A stretch of 64,000 nt of DNA from Campanula takesimana (Eukaryota; Streptophyta; Magnoliopsida; Asterales; Campanulaceae): the NCBI GenBank assembly GCA_026119855.1, contig JAOWBW010000076.1, forward strand, positions 124,001 to 188,000, read 5' to 3'. Of the stretch, positions 1 through 11,937 are shown in pieces (position 1 is the stretch's first letter; every line of letters begins with the position of its first letter). The position numbers were made by a program, and so were the translations under genes. The notes under the pieces are model-generated. The model was not told the DNA's origin. It did no database searches and saw nothing but the letters and a program-made list of their open reading frames with translations.

Positions 1-555
1 TCAAACGACAAGGTATTGTGCTATCAAAAAAAGAAAAGGAAGAGAAGTGTACGGAATTTCTGAAGATTCGACGCTTTTATTCTATCAAAGAGTTAATTTT
101 TTAAGCTAACTAAATATAGAGGTGTATCATCATATCGGTTCCTCTGTTTATAATCCAATGGCAACAAACTCATGACAAAACCCAAAGACACAAATTTCTC
201 ACCAGGGCGGTCCAAACAACCCACAACTTGGTCTTTCAATGTTGTCACATTTGATTGGCACCATTCTCTTTGATAAAAGTGATTTGATGATCTCTCCTGT
301 TAGTTACAGTAAGAAAAGTCAAAACCTACAAAATGGACTTGAATACAGTTCAGATCCATCGATATTTATCAATCCATATAGCCATATAGGCCGATACGCA
401 CAGTACCGTTCTGTCACAACATGTCATGTACCGTTTCATCTTTTTACAAAGATGTTAATGAGTGTGAAGTCGTCGGTGGGGATTTTTTCAGCGGAATCAG
501 TTAATAGTGGAGCCGTGGAGGTGGGTGTATTTTGGGTATAGGAAGGATGAATGTG
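1..555. other. Left flank, no recognisable gene
   Basis: AT-rich sequence before the target-site duplication of the first retrotransposon. A 100-codon open frame (239-541, plus) has no recognisable domain, no family resemblance and ordinary non-coding composition, so I do not call it a gene. Nothing else is supported here. Confidence 0.5.
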
Positions 556-560
556 CTTGT

Positions 561-748
561 TGATAGAATGTAAATATGTGTATATTCTCGTAGGTTTAGA
601 ATATATGATTGATATGTATCTTTGTATTGTTGGTAAGTAGATATCTCCTAGTTAATCAAGGAGATTGTATAGATCCTAGTCTAGAGGGATAGTTGTATAT
701 ATACACGAGTACTTTGGAATAATAAGATTACATAATTATCTTCTTTTA
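561..748 (+). repeat. 5' LTR of the Ale-like copia element
   Basis: 188 bp, starting TGATAGAATG and ending TTCTTTTA. It does not have the canonical CA end; the exact ends are fixed by the 3' copy and the TSD. A TATA-like run, TATATATAC, lies at about 695-703. Confidence 0.92.
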
Positions 749-764
749 TGGTATCGAGTCTGCC
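749..764 (+). other. Primer-binding site (initiator-Met tRNA type)
   Basis: TGGTATCGAGTCTG directly abuts the LTR. It is a decayed form of TGGTATCAGAGC, the usual complement of plant tRNA-iMet. Confidence 0.75.
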
Positions 765-848
765 CTAGCTCGACGCCGTCCCCTTCCTCTCGTCTCCAGA
801 AATCTTTTCCTTCTTCTTTTATTTCTTTTCTTTTCTTGACGGTTAACA

Positions 849-3800
849 ATGGTGGCCCAAGCCACGTTGCATCCAACTTTTACGGTTGGCAATATTCGTA
901 ACCGGATTCCTATCACCCTTGATCAAGAGACGGGGAAGTATGTGACATGGGCGGAGCTATTTAGGATCCGTTGCCGGGTGTTCGAGGTCATCGATCATAT
1001 CATTAAGCCAGAGGAGGCGGCTAAAACAGTCAATGCAAACACAGGCAAAGGGACGGAGGAGACATCAGCCGCTAAGGCGTTGTGGTCGCGATTGGACTCT
1101 CTCGTTATCCAATGTATTTACGGGACGGTCTCTCCCGATCTGTTGCAAACTATCATTGAACTAGGCTCTACTACCCAGAAGACCTGGGAACGTCCTGAAA
1201 GTATTTGCCTGGACAATAAACAGTCTAGAGCTGTGCAACTTGAGAACATGTTCTCTCAAGTCAGATTGGACGATTTTCCAGGGGTTTCTGCATATTGCAA
1301 GGAATTGAAGACGCTCAATTGGCAAACGTAGGTGCTCCGGTTTCCAATAACCGGATCGTTCTTCAAGCTATTGCCGGGTTGAACGAGGGGTATGACAGTG
1401 TTGCTGCCATCATTCAACAAAGTGATCCTCTTCCCACTTTCTCAGATGTACGCTCGCGTTTGGTTATGGAGGAGTCGCGTAAAGCGAAACATGCAAGTAT
1501 GGCTAGTGCTGCGAACACTACACTCATGGCTAATAACAATAATTTTGATGATGGGAAGGACCAAGTGGGAGGAGGCGGACAACAACATAGTAACAGGATG
1601 AGCAATCACAGTGGTGGTCGTGGACGCCGATCTACTGGTCAAGGTCAGCAAGGTCAGGGTCATGGACATCGACATCAAAATAATGGGAGACAACAGGAAC
1701 GCAGTGGCCGGGGTCAATCAGGTCGGGGACGAGGTCATGGAAACAAAAATCAGCAGCAAGGGTCCTCACGACAGTGGCAGCAGCCACTACAATGGTGGAA
1801 TTATCTCACTAGCAGGACACCACCACCATGGGCCACTCCACCGTGCCCATATCCGACGGGTGGCTGGACTCGTCCCCCTTCTTCTTATGGACCACAGGAA
1901 GTCTTATGTCAACGTCCGGTACAATCTTACACGGCTCACGGTTCTGGATCTTCTTCATATGTTCCCACATATATTGAGGAAGCTATGCACACAATATCCA
2001 TGCATGTTTCTGATGATAATGTGTACATGGACACCGGGGCAACCTCCAACATGACGAGCAACTCAGGTATTCTCTCGTCTTATTTTGATTTGAGCAATAG
2101 ACATAAATCTATAACTGTTGGTGATGGTATTGTTATTCCAATTGTTGAGTACGGACAACATCGTTTATCCCCTCCTTTCCCACCTTTCAAAATTTCGAAT
2201 GTCCTTCATGCACCTAAGTTGATTAAAACCCTTGTGTCTGTTCGACGGTTTACTACTGATAATCATGTCTCTGTTGAATTTGATCCTTTTGGGTTTTCTG
2301 TGAAGGATATTCGGACGGGGTCCAACTCATGAGATATGATAGCACGGGCGATCTCTATCCCATTACCGCAAATTCAAGTCTTTCAAACACTTCTCCATCA
2401 ACCTTTTCTGCTTTCACTTCTAGTTTATGGCATAATCGTTTAGGTCATCCGAGAGCACCTGTTTTTTTTCTCCCTATGCAGTAACATTTTAATTCCTTAT
2501 AAGAACCCTAATTTGGAGGGCATTTGTGATTCGTGTGTTTTTGGTAAATATGTTAAGTTACCTTTTTATCCGTCTACTTCAAGCACTATTCTTCCTTTTG
2601 ATATTGTGCATAGTGATGTGTGGATGTCTCCAATTTTGAGTTCGTCGGGTCATAAAAATTATATTTTGTTTTTGGATGATTACACCAATTTTTTTGTGGA
2701 CTTTTCCAATTGGGAAGAAATCTCAAGTTTCTGATTTGTTTCTTTCGTTTAGCATATATATCTCCACTCAATTTGAATGAGTGATAAAGTGTTTTCAATG
2801 TGACAATGGACGTGAATTCGACAATGATCAATTCAAATCTTTCTTTCGCCTAAATGGAATGAGTTTTCGATTGTCCTGTCCTTACATTCCCAAAATGGAA
2901 AGGCAGAGCGGAAAATACATAATATAAATAATTTTGTTCGCACACTCTTAGCTCATGCCTCTCTGCCATCCTCGTTTTGGCATCATGCGTTGGCTATGGT
3001 CACATACCTTCTAAATATCATCCCCTACAAAGGCCTTCGCAATTTTTCGCCCACTCAAATGTTATATCACCGTGACCCCTCTGATTCTCACTTGGGAGTT
3101 TTTGGCTGCTTGTGTTTTCCTCTCATTCCCTCCTCTACTATTCACAAGCTTCAAAATCGTTCTACTCCATGTGTGTTTTTAGGTTACCCGTCGAACCATA
3201 GGGAGTATAAGTGTTATGATCTCACCTCCCGTAATATAATCATCTCCCGTCATGTCGTGTTTGATGAGGCCAAAATTTCCTTTTGCCCAAAGTCAGCCCC
3301 CTACACGCGACACTGTTTCAAGGGATTGTTCTTTTTTAGATCAGCCGCTACATCCCATGTTTCACTCCATGGTTTCTCCTTCGGCCCAAGTTCAACCTCA
3401 GTCCACTCGGCCCACAACTCCTCCTGGCGCTCCACTGGCCCGGGCGCCCAACAGCCCACAAAACGCTCCTGTTTTGCCAACTGAATCTCGAGGGCCTCCC
3501 TCCCAAATTGGCCCATTATCCCTTCTGGTACCACCTAGGTCCATCAATCTGGACCAGCCCGTTCCGTCATCACCTGCTATCTCTTTGGTTCCACTTAGGT
3601 CCATTACCACTCGTAGCATGAGTGGCATTGTTAAACCTAAGCGTCAATTTAATTTGCTTTCCACTGTCTCTCCATCTCCTCTCCCTACTAACCCGAAATC
3701 TTCATTGTCCGATCCTAACTGGAAAACAACCATGATTGATGAATTTGATGCTTTTATTCATAATAAAACGTGGGAACTTGTGCCTTGTCCCCCCGATGTT

Positions 3801-5228
3801 AATGTTATTCGATGTATGTGGATTTTCTCTCATAAGAAAAAATCTGATGGTTCTTTTGAGAGGCATAAGGCCTGTCTTGTAGGTGATGGCAGGTCTCAAC
3901 ACGTTGGGATTGATTGCACAGAGACTTTCAGTCCGGTTGTCAAGCCGGCTACAATTCGGACAGTGCTCAGTTTGGCTTTGGCTAATTCTTGGTCTATTCA
4001 CCAATTAGATGTCAAGAATGCCTTTGTTCGTGGTACTCTCTAGGAGACTGTTTATATGCATCAGTCGATGGGTTTCAGAGATCAAACTCATCCAGATTAT
4101 GTATGCTTATTAAAGAAATCTCTTTATATCCTTAAGCAGGCAACTCAGGCATGTTATAAGAGATTTGCTGATTTTGTCTCCACCATGGGTTTCACTCACA
4201 ACCGGTCAGATCATTCTCTGTTTGTCTATCATCGAGGTAAGGATACGTCATACCTCCTTTTATATGTCGATGATATTATCCTTGCCACTTCTTCGGATAA
4301 ACTTCGGCATTTTTTTATGACTACCCTCGCTTTTGAATTCGCTATGAAAGATCTTGGGCCACTTAATTATTTTTTGGGCATAGCCGTGTCTCATACGGCT
4401 GGGAGCTTATTTATGTCTCAAAGTAAATATGCCGAGGATATATTAGAACGGGCAGGCCTGATTTCCTGCAAACCATCTCTTACACCGGTGGATACTAATG
4501 CCAAACTTGGAAGCTCGGCTGGCACCTCGGTTGAGGACCCGACACATTATATGAGTTTGGCTGGAGCATTGCAGTACTTGACATTCACTAGACGAGATAT
4601 CAATTATGCAGTTTAACAAGTTTGTTTGCACATGCACGATCCGAGACAGGAACATATGGCAGCACTTAAGCGCATCCTAAGATATCTACGTGGGACTCTT
4701 CAGCTTGCTTTGCATTTGTCCAAGTCTCCTTATACCACACTCACAACATATACCGATGCGGATTGGGGCGTATGTCCGGATACCCGTCGTTGTACTTGCG
4801 GTTATTGTGTTTTCTTGGGTCATAATTTGATATCTTGGTCTTCTAAGCGCCAACCTACGTTGTCTCGTTCGTGTGCCGAGGCAGAATATAGAGGTGTGAC
4901 TAATGTTGTTTCTGAATCATGTTGGTTTCGAAATTTATTGTTTGAACTACAGGTTCCTATTTCCAAGGCAACTATGGTGTACTGCGATAATATTAGTGCC
5001 ATTTACTTATCCCGGAATCCAGTTCAACACCAACGCAAAAAGCATATTGAGTTGGATATCCTGTTTGTTCGGGAAAAAGTTGAGAAAGGCGAAGTTCGTG
5101 TGCGCCATGTTCTGTCCCAGTATCAAATTGCTGATATCTTCACGAAAGGGCTTCCATGCGTACTCTTTAATGATTTTCGGGACCGTCTCAGCACACGCCT
5201 TCCTCCTGCTTCGACTGCGGGGGAATGA
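849..5228 (+). pseudogene. Ale-like copia gag-pol polyprotein, broken
   Basis: Would supply gag, protease, integrase and RT/RNase H for the element. Gag (849-1331) continues after a one-base shift near 1310-1325 in another frame, with the protease D-T-G at about 2030-2040 (YMDTGATSNM). After another shift near 2325 come the GAG-pre-integrase motif (LWHNRLGHPRAP, ~2427-2462), integrase residues (HSDVW near 2610; CDNGREF near 2805; the QNGKAER glutamate near 2890-2910) and then RT from about 3690. In-frame stops TAG at 4041-4043 and TAA at 4614-4616 interrupt RT. The catalytic LLLYVDDIILATSS (~4255-4296) survives between them, and RNase H runs to ADIFTKGLP near 5130-5155. Several independent lesions make this a pseudogene. 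Confidence 0.9.
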
Positions 5229-5413
5229 TAGAATGTAAATATATGTATATTCTCGTAGGTTTAGAATATATGATTGATATGTATCTTAGTATTGTTGGTA
5301 AGTAGATATCTCCTAGTTAATTAAGGAGATTGTACAGATCCTAGTCTAGAGGGATAGTTGTATATATACATGAGTACTTTGAAATAATAAGATTACGGAA
5401 TTATCTTCCTTTA
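5226..5413 (+). repeat. 3' LTR of the Ale-like copia element
   Basis: 188 bp, same length as the 5' copy, with about nine differences. TSD CTTGT follows at 5414-5418. Confidence 0.92.
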
Positions 5414-5418
5414 CTTGT

Positions 5419-6117
5419 GTTAGGGAGTACTTTTAAAAAACATAAAAATATCACATTTTATTTTGTATAAATTGATTTTTTTTTTTGGTTTGTGTGTTGT
5501 TGTAAATACAATTAACATAAAAGGATAAATTTATAAATAGAAGAATTTTTGAGGTGGGAAATGTAACATTTAAATAAATCCGTTGAGTTTGTCATCCATT
5601 TTGTTTCTTTCCGTTCAATTTAATTAACGGTCATCCAAAAAAACCTCACATTGCCACAAGCTCTCAACATGGTGAATTTTTTTTTAGACAAATTTATCTA
5701 CTTATGTTATTAGAAAACTTGGCTTGGGGCAAATAAAGTGATTGTACATATTTCTAACAAATGGTACATTTGAGATGTACATTACAATTAGTGTGGAGCT
5801 TCGGAACAGTAACGTGCTATTTGCCCTTAATAAATAATTCAAATGATTATTCACTTTTAGAATTTTTATCAAACAATATATAGTGAAGGACTAAATACCC
5901 ATCAATAGCCCAATTTCAGTGATTTTTGGCGCATATTTTTCATTCATTTTTCTAACTACAAAAAAATAGTTAAAAAAATCTGTTTCATAATCCCATAATC
6001 CCCCCCGCCTCCAGTAATCTTTACATTTGTCACCTTGTCCCAAAATATTCTTCTCGTTTTCACATTTTGAGCTTAAAAAAGTGCATAGCCAAAATATGGC
6101 TAATAAAGCAAGTGTTG
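5419..6117. other. Intergenic AT-rich spacer
   Basis: About 700 bp between two retrotransposons. It has A/T runs and a C-run near 6001, but no open frame, inverted repeat or recognisable element that I can support. Confidence 0.6.
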
Positions 6118-6122
6118 ATACT

Positions 6123-7086
6123 TGAAAATGTCAATGGCCTTGGTTTTAGAGAAAGTGTTATCAAAGGTGTTGTCAGAGCAAGGATAACACTTCCGGCAAC
6201 ACTTAACACACACGAACAGAAAATAATTTCTGGAAAGAGTTTGCAGCGGAAAATCAACACAAGAATTATTTTTCTCAAGTTATATAAATTATATATCTTG
6301 AGGGATGCCTCAAAAGGCGAGACCTTTCACTAATAATATGAAATGAAGTACAAGGCCGAGAGTTCCCTAATGCTATTACAATGAAAGCTTTGTGGAACGA
6401 CTAAGACTATACACGAGACCCTATCCTAGCCAAGACAAACTTATAATACTCGATTACAAGAATGGAAAAAGGTTTGGGAGGATTGGGTTTATCGGAACCA
6501 AGGAGTGTATAGCCTTTTCTTGTGTGAGAATGTGTGTTGAAGTAACTTCAAGTGTTGTCTCTTCATTCTTCACATCCTCTTCTATTTATAGGCTTCAAGA
6601 ATACTTGGGGAATACTCATAATGACTTGGAGAGGTCACAAAAACGTGGTGTAGTGGAGGGAGAGAGTGGCCGAGCCTTGGGGAGTATTATCTCCACATTT
6701 CCTATAACATAGGAACCACTTTTTTTGTGCCCAAGATCATGCATCACCATCTTGTACCTTCTAGCTTCATCGCCTTGTACAATCTCCTCCACAAACTCAG
6801 ATGTTGAATGGGTCAATTACCCATGTGTTTGTTATTGAGAATAATCCCCTTGTTTTATGGATAAAATCCCTTTTTATCCATAACTCCTTTTTAACTTTCT
6901 TGCATTATTCTAGCATAGGTTATACCTGAAAATGGACCAACATAAACACTAATCTTGCACAAATATTAAACATTAGTCCAACAATTATTTATGAAGCAAA
7001 TATACAAATACAAAATCTGACAGTTCGTCGATATCACTGGGACAGTGTGGTCAGCACTTGTGGTATCACCACATTCTGCACTTACA
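6123..7086 (-). repeat. 3' LTR of the Sirevirus-type element
   Basis: 964 bp; matches 11938-12898 with a 3-bp indel near 6685 and scattered substitutions. The inner end abuts the polypurine tract. The outer end carries GTGTTATC, GTGTTGTC, GATAACAC and GCAACACT within 50 bp (6155-6203), forming an inverted arrangement. Confidence 0.93.
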
Positions 7087-7101
7087 ATCTCCCCCTTAAT
7101 T
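7087..7101 (-). other. Polypurine tract of the Sirevirus-type element
   Basis: On the minus strand AATTAAGGGGGAGAT lies immediately before the LTR start TGTAAGTG, the position and composition expected for the plus-strand primer. Confidence 0.8.
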
Positions 7102-7539
7102 GTATATTTCTTCACAAACTAAATAATGTTGCGACCTGCAAGACAAAGTTAGTCACACAATGCAAGACAAAGTTAGTCACACAACTAGAATGTACATAAA
7201 GTCTTCTCACAAAAATAACTCCCCTTCAAAAAGGCAAGTCAACAGAAAAACAATTATTTTGAAATAGTTTTAAACCAAGTAAACTAAACATGATTAAAAA
7301 CTAATTATCCAAAACAAAACCAAAGTTATAAATTCCAAAAACCATGAAGTGTTTAACACACTTCACACTAATAAACCAACCAAAAAACAAATGTAAAACA
7401 AATGTTAAGTGCAACCTAATAGTTTTAAAACAACTAACATAAAAATTGTTTTTAAAAGCTACCAAGAATAGAAACACACCAACTACCAAACCTGTTTGAG
7501 TATTACTAGCCCGCACACGTGCATTAGCAGTTAGATCAC

Positions 7540-7635
7540 TTGTGTTAGCAGAACAACACTTGTGGCAGCATGCAGAACATCACTTGTGGCAGCATCAACA
7601 CTTGTGGCAGCATGCAAGCATGCAGAACAGCACTT
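7540..7635. repeat. Short imperfect repeats ACACTTGTGGCAGCATG
   Basis: Four or five imperfect copies of a ~17-bp unit built on the word CACTTGTG, with GCAGCATGCAGAAC between them. They lie between the env-like remnant and the polypurine tract. The word recurs elsewhere in the same element. Confidence 0.7.
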
Positions 7636-7926
7636 GTGACAGCATTATATCTCCCCCTGTTTGTGAAGAATACTGTGCAAAGAATTTCTACAAGTCTGTA
7701 TGAATCTGTATCTGGCTTGAAGTCCGCATTGATGGAGCTTGGGCAGTCGGTTGGCGTGAAGAAGATGAGACTTTTCTCTTCTTTTTCTTTTTCTTGATGG
7801 TAGTCACTATAGGTTGGGAAGGAGCCGACGTAGGAGGAGCCTGTGCGACCGGAACAGGTGGAGGTCCGGAGACAACAATGGCGAGATTTCCAAGGGCTCA
7901 TTTGAGGTTTTGGATGGGGAAGCCAT
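7560..7926 (-). pseudogene. Remnant of the extra (env-position) ORF of a Sirevirus
   Basis: On the minus strand an ATG at 7926-7924 starts MASPSKTSNEPLE and stops after about 40 codons. In a neighbouring frame the sequence continues as a Pro/Ala-rich stretch followed by a lysine run (TIKKKKKKRKVSSSSRQ) that looks like a nuclear-localisation-type basic patch. The upstream DNA (7927-8040) resembles a gene leader, with CT-rich sequence and AAACCCTAAAAATCCC. It sits between pol and the 3' LTR, exactly where many Sireviruses carry an additional ORF. I see no signal peptide or membrane segment, so only its position, not its sequence, says env-like. One frameshift at least breaks it. Confidence 0.45.
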
Positions 7927-9229
7927 TGATGGAAGTTGAGAAGAGAAGGAAGAAATTTTGAAGAGGGATTTTTAGGGTTTTGATAAACCGAGAGACGAGG
8001 AAGGAGATCGGCGAGTTGAGGAGGGAGGAGGGTTTATTTAGGAATTAATTAGGAAGGTTTGAAATAGATGATAAATACCCAAAATTAATTTAAGATAACT
8101 CTCCCTATTCCTAAAGATACTCAACTCCCTCTATTTTCTAGCAAATTAGTTTAACTCAAACTCTCACCCTCATTTTTGATAAAACAACCGGCCATTATCC
8201 CCAAAAAGCTTTTTTTTTTAAATAAAATAAAAATAAGAGAATAAAAATTAATCTAAGGTAATTCGGCTTAGGTAAATAAAGTCCATAAAATTTTGAAATG
8301 CAAATTAACTTATGACTCCAAAATTTTAGGAAAGTAGTTACCTAATTAGATTTACCAAAATAAAGGGATTTAATAAAAACCTTTTTGAAATCAAAAACTC
8401 CACAAATTAAGGGACTTTCGGACTTCCCAAATTTAATTATTGAATCCGAAAATAATAGATAAAAAATAATGTGGCACAGACTAATGTGTTATTGGTAATG
8501 ATGGTAACACTTTAGAAAACACATAAGTCAAATATCCCATTGATAAAAACTTTTTACTTAAAAGAACATAAGGCAAAACAATTCTCATTATTAACACTTG
8601 AGGTAAATTGTTAGGCTTCTTTTAAATAAGCATTTGAGGCAAAAACAAGCTTCCCAAATTCAAACACTTGAGGCATAGCAAGCCTTAATTAAGAGTGTTT
8701 GAGGTAAAATAAATCTAACAAGTTAGATAAAATAAGCTTGTTCTTCATCTTTAAGCACTTTAAAATAAGTATAATTTACACTTCAATATCTACAAGATAG
8801 CATCATAGTAACGAGCTCCGTGCTCCGAGTCCTTATAAAGTATAAAAAATACTTTAGTGATTTGCACCTTTCAAGTAGGATACACTGTAGTAGCGAACTC
8901 CATGTTCCTAATACTTAGTACGAAATCACTAGATATTATCTCCCTTTGGCAAGAGTGAATCGTCGCAGCGAACGCCGTGCCCCGAGTTACTTAGGAAATA
9001 CTATAAGTGCTTTTTGCCTTTTGCCTTTTATTTTATCACAAAAATTAGTGACTTTGTCACTTTTGAGTACAAAAGGGATTTGACAAACATGTTAACCAAG
9101 TATAAACCTACCAAAACAAAAAGGTCAGCATGTGCCGCCGCAAGGCTTTAAACAAAAACTAAAAAGTTTTTTTTTTTTTTTTTAAAAAAAATTAAAATAT
9201 TGTACAACAACAAAGATGATCCAAGGGGT
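7927..9229. other. Non-coding part of the Sirevirus where RT and RNase H should be
   Basis: AT-rich, with no open frame. It contains three imperfect ~35-bp repeats (about 8808-8850, 8890-8925 and 8953-8990) sharing the plan GCGAACNCCGTGCNCCGAGT, and a homopolymer block near 9168-9190. No RT motif such as YVDD or RNase H motif such as ADxxTK could be found on either strand. Confidence 0.6.
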
Positions 9230-11885
9230 TTAAACAAGAAATGGAACAAGAGACTTCTTCAAGTTAGAAAATCTCTTATGGTTAAAAACTTGAATCAAAT
9301 ATTCATCTTTCAAAGTATTTTCAGATTCAAGCTTAGAAAGAAAACATGAATGGTTTACCTTAGCATATCTCACCATGTCTCGATAATTAACCGGTTCCTT
9401 ATGTCTAGTTTGTATCCCTTCGTCTAATCTCCCTATCACTTGGGATATAGGATGATTCTTTTGAATTCTCAAAGGGGGATCTCTTCTGACGGGATCATCA
9501 ACTCTAATGGAGTCCTCATTATTTTCATTTTCTGCAACTGGTCTGACTTCTGGTGTTATCTCTGGTGTTGCCTCAGGTGTGGTAATACTGGGGCCGACAT
9601 CTGGTCCAACACTTATGTCAACACTTGGTTCAACATAAATGTCAAATTCACTTTGAGGTTGTTCCAGCAGTATCGAACGAGGATAAACACCTGGTTCATC
9701 TGCAACACTTGACAGATCATCAAAAACAATGTTTACAGATTCTTGAATAATTCCAATTCTCAAATTATACACTTGATATGCAAGATTGTCATGTGAATAT
9801 CCAAGAAAAATGGCTTTATCATTCTTAGAGTAAAATTTAGCTAAGCGATCACAGTCTTTTAATATATAACATACACACCCAAACACATGGAAGTAATGTA
9901 CATGTGGTTTCTTCCCATTCAAAATCTCATAGGGTGTCATTGTTAAACCAGGTCTTAGAAAGACTCTATTAGAAATATGACAAGCCGTGCTCAAAGCTTC
10001 AGCCCAAAATCTTTTTGAAATTCTTTTTGAAAATAACATAACACGGGTCATATCAAGCAATGTCCTATTTTTCTTTTCAGCCACACCATGTGGTTTAGAG
10101 ATCGAAAAATCATGGTGTATCCCATTTTTCTTACAAAAATTATAAAAAGAAACATTTGCAAATTCTTTTCCACGATTGGATCTTATACAGAAAATAGAAG
10201 CACAAAACATGTTTTTGATTTTGGAGTGCAAGAGTTTAAATTTATCTAAAGTTTCAGATTTTTCTCTTAGGAAATATACCCAAGAAAACCTAGAGAAATC
10301 ATCAACTATAACAAAAACATACCTCTTACCTCCCAGGCTTTCTACCTCAATTGGACCCATCAAGTCCATGTGCAAAAGCTGAAAACAATGTGTTGTCCCA
10401 AAGTGTTGCTCATGGTGTTGGGTAACACTGCGGGTAACACGAGTCTCCTTACTTTTAAGGCAGTCCCCACACATAATTTTGTTCTTCAGATTCAGATTGG
10501 GGACTCCTTTGACAGCCTCAAACTGGAAAATTTTCTTCAAGTTTTCATAAGGGGCATGTCCCAACTTTTGATGCCACAAAATTGTGTCATCCATATTGAC
10601 TAAATTGCATACTTGTTTATCAACAAGATAGCAATTGTCACTTGATCTAGTTCCTGACATTACACAAGTGTTAGTGTTATCAAAAACTTCACAAGTATTT
10701 TTTATTAAATTTTACCTCCAAGTTGTCATCGCACAATTGGCCAATGCTAATTAAATTAGCAACCAATCCATCAACGTGCAAGACATTCTTAAAGGCAGGG
10801 AATCCGGAAATATCAAGTGTCCCTTTCCCTATTATATTGCTCTTTCCTCCACCTCCATATTTCACCGTTTCTCCTTGGATAGATTCATAGTCTTTCAAGA
10901 ACACTTTTGTTCTTGTCATATGATGTGAACAACCACTATCAAAGTACCATGAACCTGAAATGTTAGTCTTCATAGAAGCAAATACAACATTGCATTTATG
11001 ATTAGATTTTAAAAACCAGAATTTCTTTTTAGACTTTTTAATTTTCTGATCACCAGTATTGTCTTGAGTGTTAGGTAACACTTGAGATAACACATGTGAA
11101 CTTGAATTTTTCTTTTTGAGTGTAAAACAATCAAATTTACTTTGTCCAGTTGTGTGACAATATTCACACACACACGGTTGATCAGAAATATCACTTGATG
11201 AACTACTTTTTACTTTTTCATGTTCTTTTACAAAACATGCTTCATTATTTTCATTCATTATAGTAGAAGTGATTTTGTCAAGAGAGTCTTGGAACCCAAT
11301 ACCTGCTTTGAGTGACTTACTCAAGTCGAGTATTTCATCCAATTTTGAGAACGCCGTGTTGAACTTTTTGAAGGTAGTCTCGGCTAGCTTCAACTTGGAC
11401 TTGACTTTGACAAGTTCAACATCCAACTTTGTGAATTGCACCGCTAACCGAGTCAAAGAGTCTTTTAGCTCATGATTTTCCTTGGTTAAAATCGCTACCA
11501 TCTTGTTCTCTTTCTTCCATTCTTTGAACAATGCCTTGTAGAGATCTCTTAACCCATCAATGAGCTCATCCTTGCTTAAATCTTCCTCATCTGGACTTCC
11601 TGCATCAACATTAATTGAACCATGAAAGCAAAAATCGTCAGAAAATTTAAAAGGATTATACCTGCTAGGTGTTGAGCTTGGTGTTATCGCACTCTGGGTA
11701 ACACCATTGGCAACACTTTCTGAATCTGATTTTGAGTGCTCCAAAGCCATGGTCAACATGGCTGATTGATCACGTTCTTTAATGTTTTCTAGCTCTCTTT
11801 CCTCACTATTCCTAAGGGAAGTATGATTCGAGCCAAGAAGAATAGAAAGTCTCTCAAGATATGGATTAGCAAGATTCAAGGCCAT
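9230..11885 (-). pseudogene. Sirevirus gag-protease-integrase polyprotein, truncated before RT
   Basis: I choose the ATG at 11885 (MALNLANPYLERLS), just after the primer-binding site; an upstream in-frame TTG is less likely. Gag has a long heptad-like coiled coil (DLYKALFKEWKKENKMVAIL and on). Its zinc knuckle is damaged: CEYCHTTGQSKFDC has Q where the CCHC histidine belongs. The protease motif is WYFDSGCSHHMT. A one-base shift in an A-run near 10697 separates this from the integrase frame (10660-9230). That part has the GAG-pre motif LWHQKLGHAPYENL, integrase HMDLMGP, then SNRGKEF where the catalytic aspartate of SDRG is replaced by N, and VAEKKNRT. It ends after a hinge-like segment (HPISQVIGRLDEGIQTRHKE) normally followed by RT. 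Confidence 0.88.
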
Positions 11886-11920
11886 GACAAACTGGATCAA
11901 ATACTTAGTATGTCAAGTAA

Positions 11921-11937
11921 CCAGCTCTAGTGCCAAT
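11921..11937 (-). other. Primer-binding site of the Sirevirus-type element
   Basis: Minus-strand ATTGGCACTAGAGCTGG directly follows the LTR end TTTTCA. It is a variant of TTGGTATCAGAGCTGG, complementary to initiator-Met tRNA. Confidence 0.75.

Larger units (their letters stand above)
561..5413 (+). mobile_element. Ty1/copia LTR retrotransposon, Ale/Retrofit-like, complete but dead
   Basis: A full-length element bounded by two 188-bp direct repeats (561-748 and 5226-5413) and flanked by the 5-bp duplication CTTGT at 556-560 and 5414-5418. A primer-binding site follows the 5' LTR and a purine-rich tract (5217-5225) precedes the 3' LTR. Domain order is gag, protease, GAG-pre-integrase, integrase, reverse transcriptase, RNase H, which is the copia order. 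The two LTRs differ at about nine sites by eye (~95% identity), so this is one of the older insertions in the window. The short LTR and the gag N-terminus (a segment of the type NIRNRIPITLDQETGKYVTW) suggest the Ale/Retrofit lineage; that assignment is from memory of the family and not proven. Confidence 0.93.

Noticed and set aside
239..541. 100-codon open frame in the left flank
   Set aside because: No domain, no upstream promoter-like signal, and AT-rich composition like the surrounding non-coding sequence.
7545..7901. 118-codon minus-strand frame as a full protein
   Set aside because: It joins the env-position remnant to the repeat MLPQVLMLPQV in a frame that does not match the leader ATG; treated as a pseudogene remnant instead.
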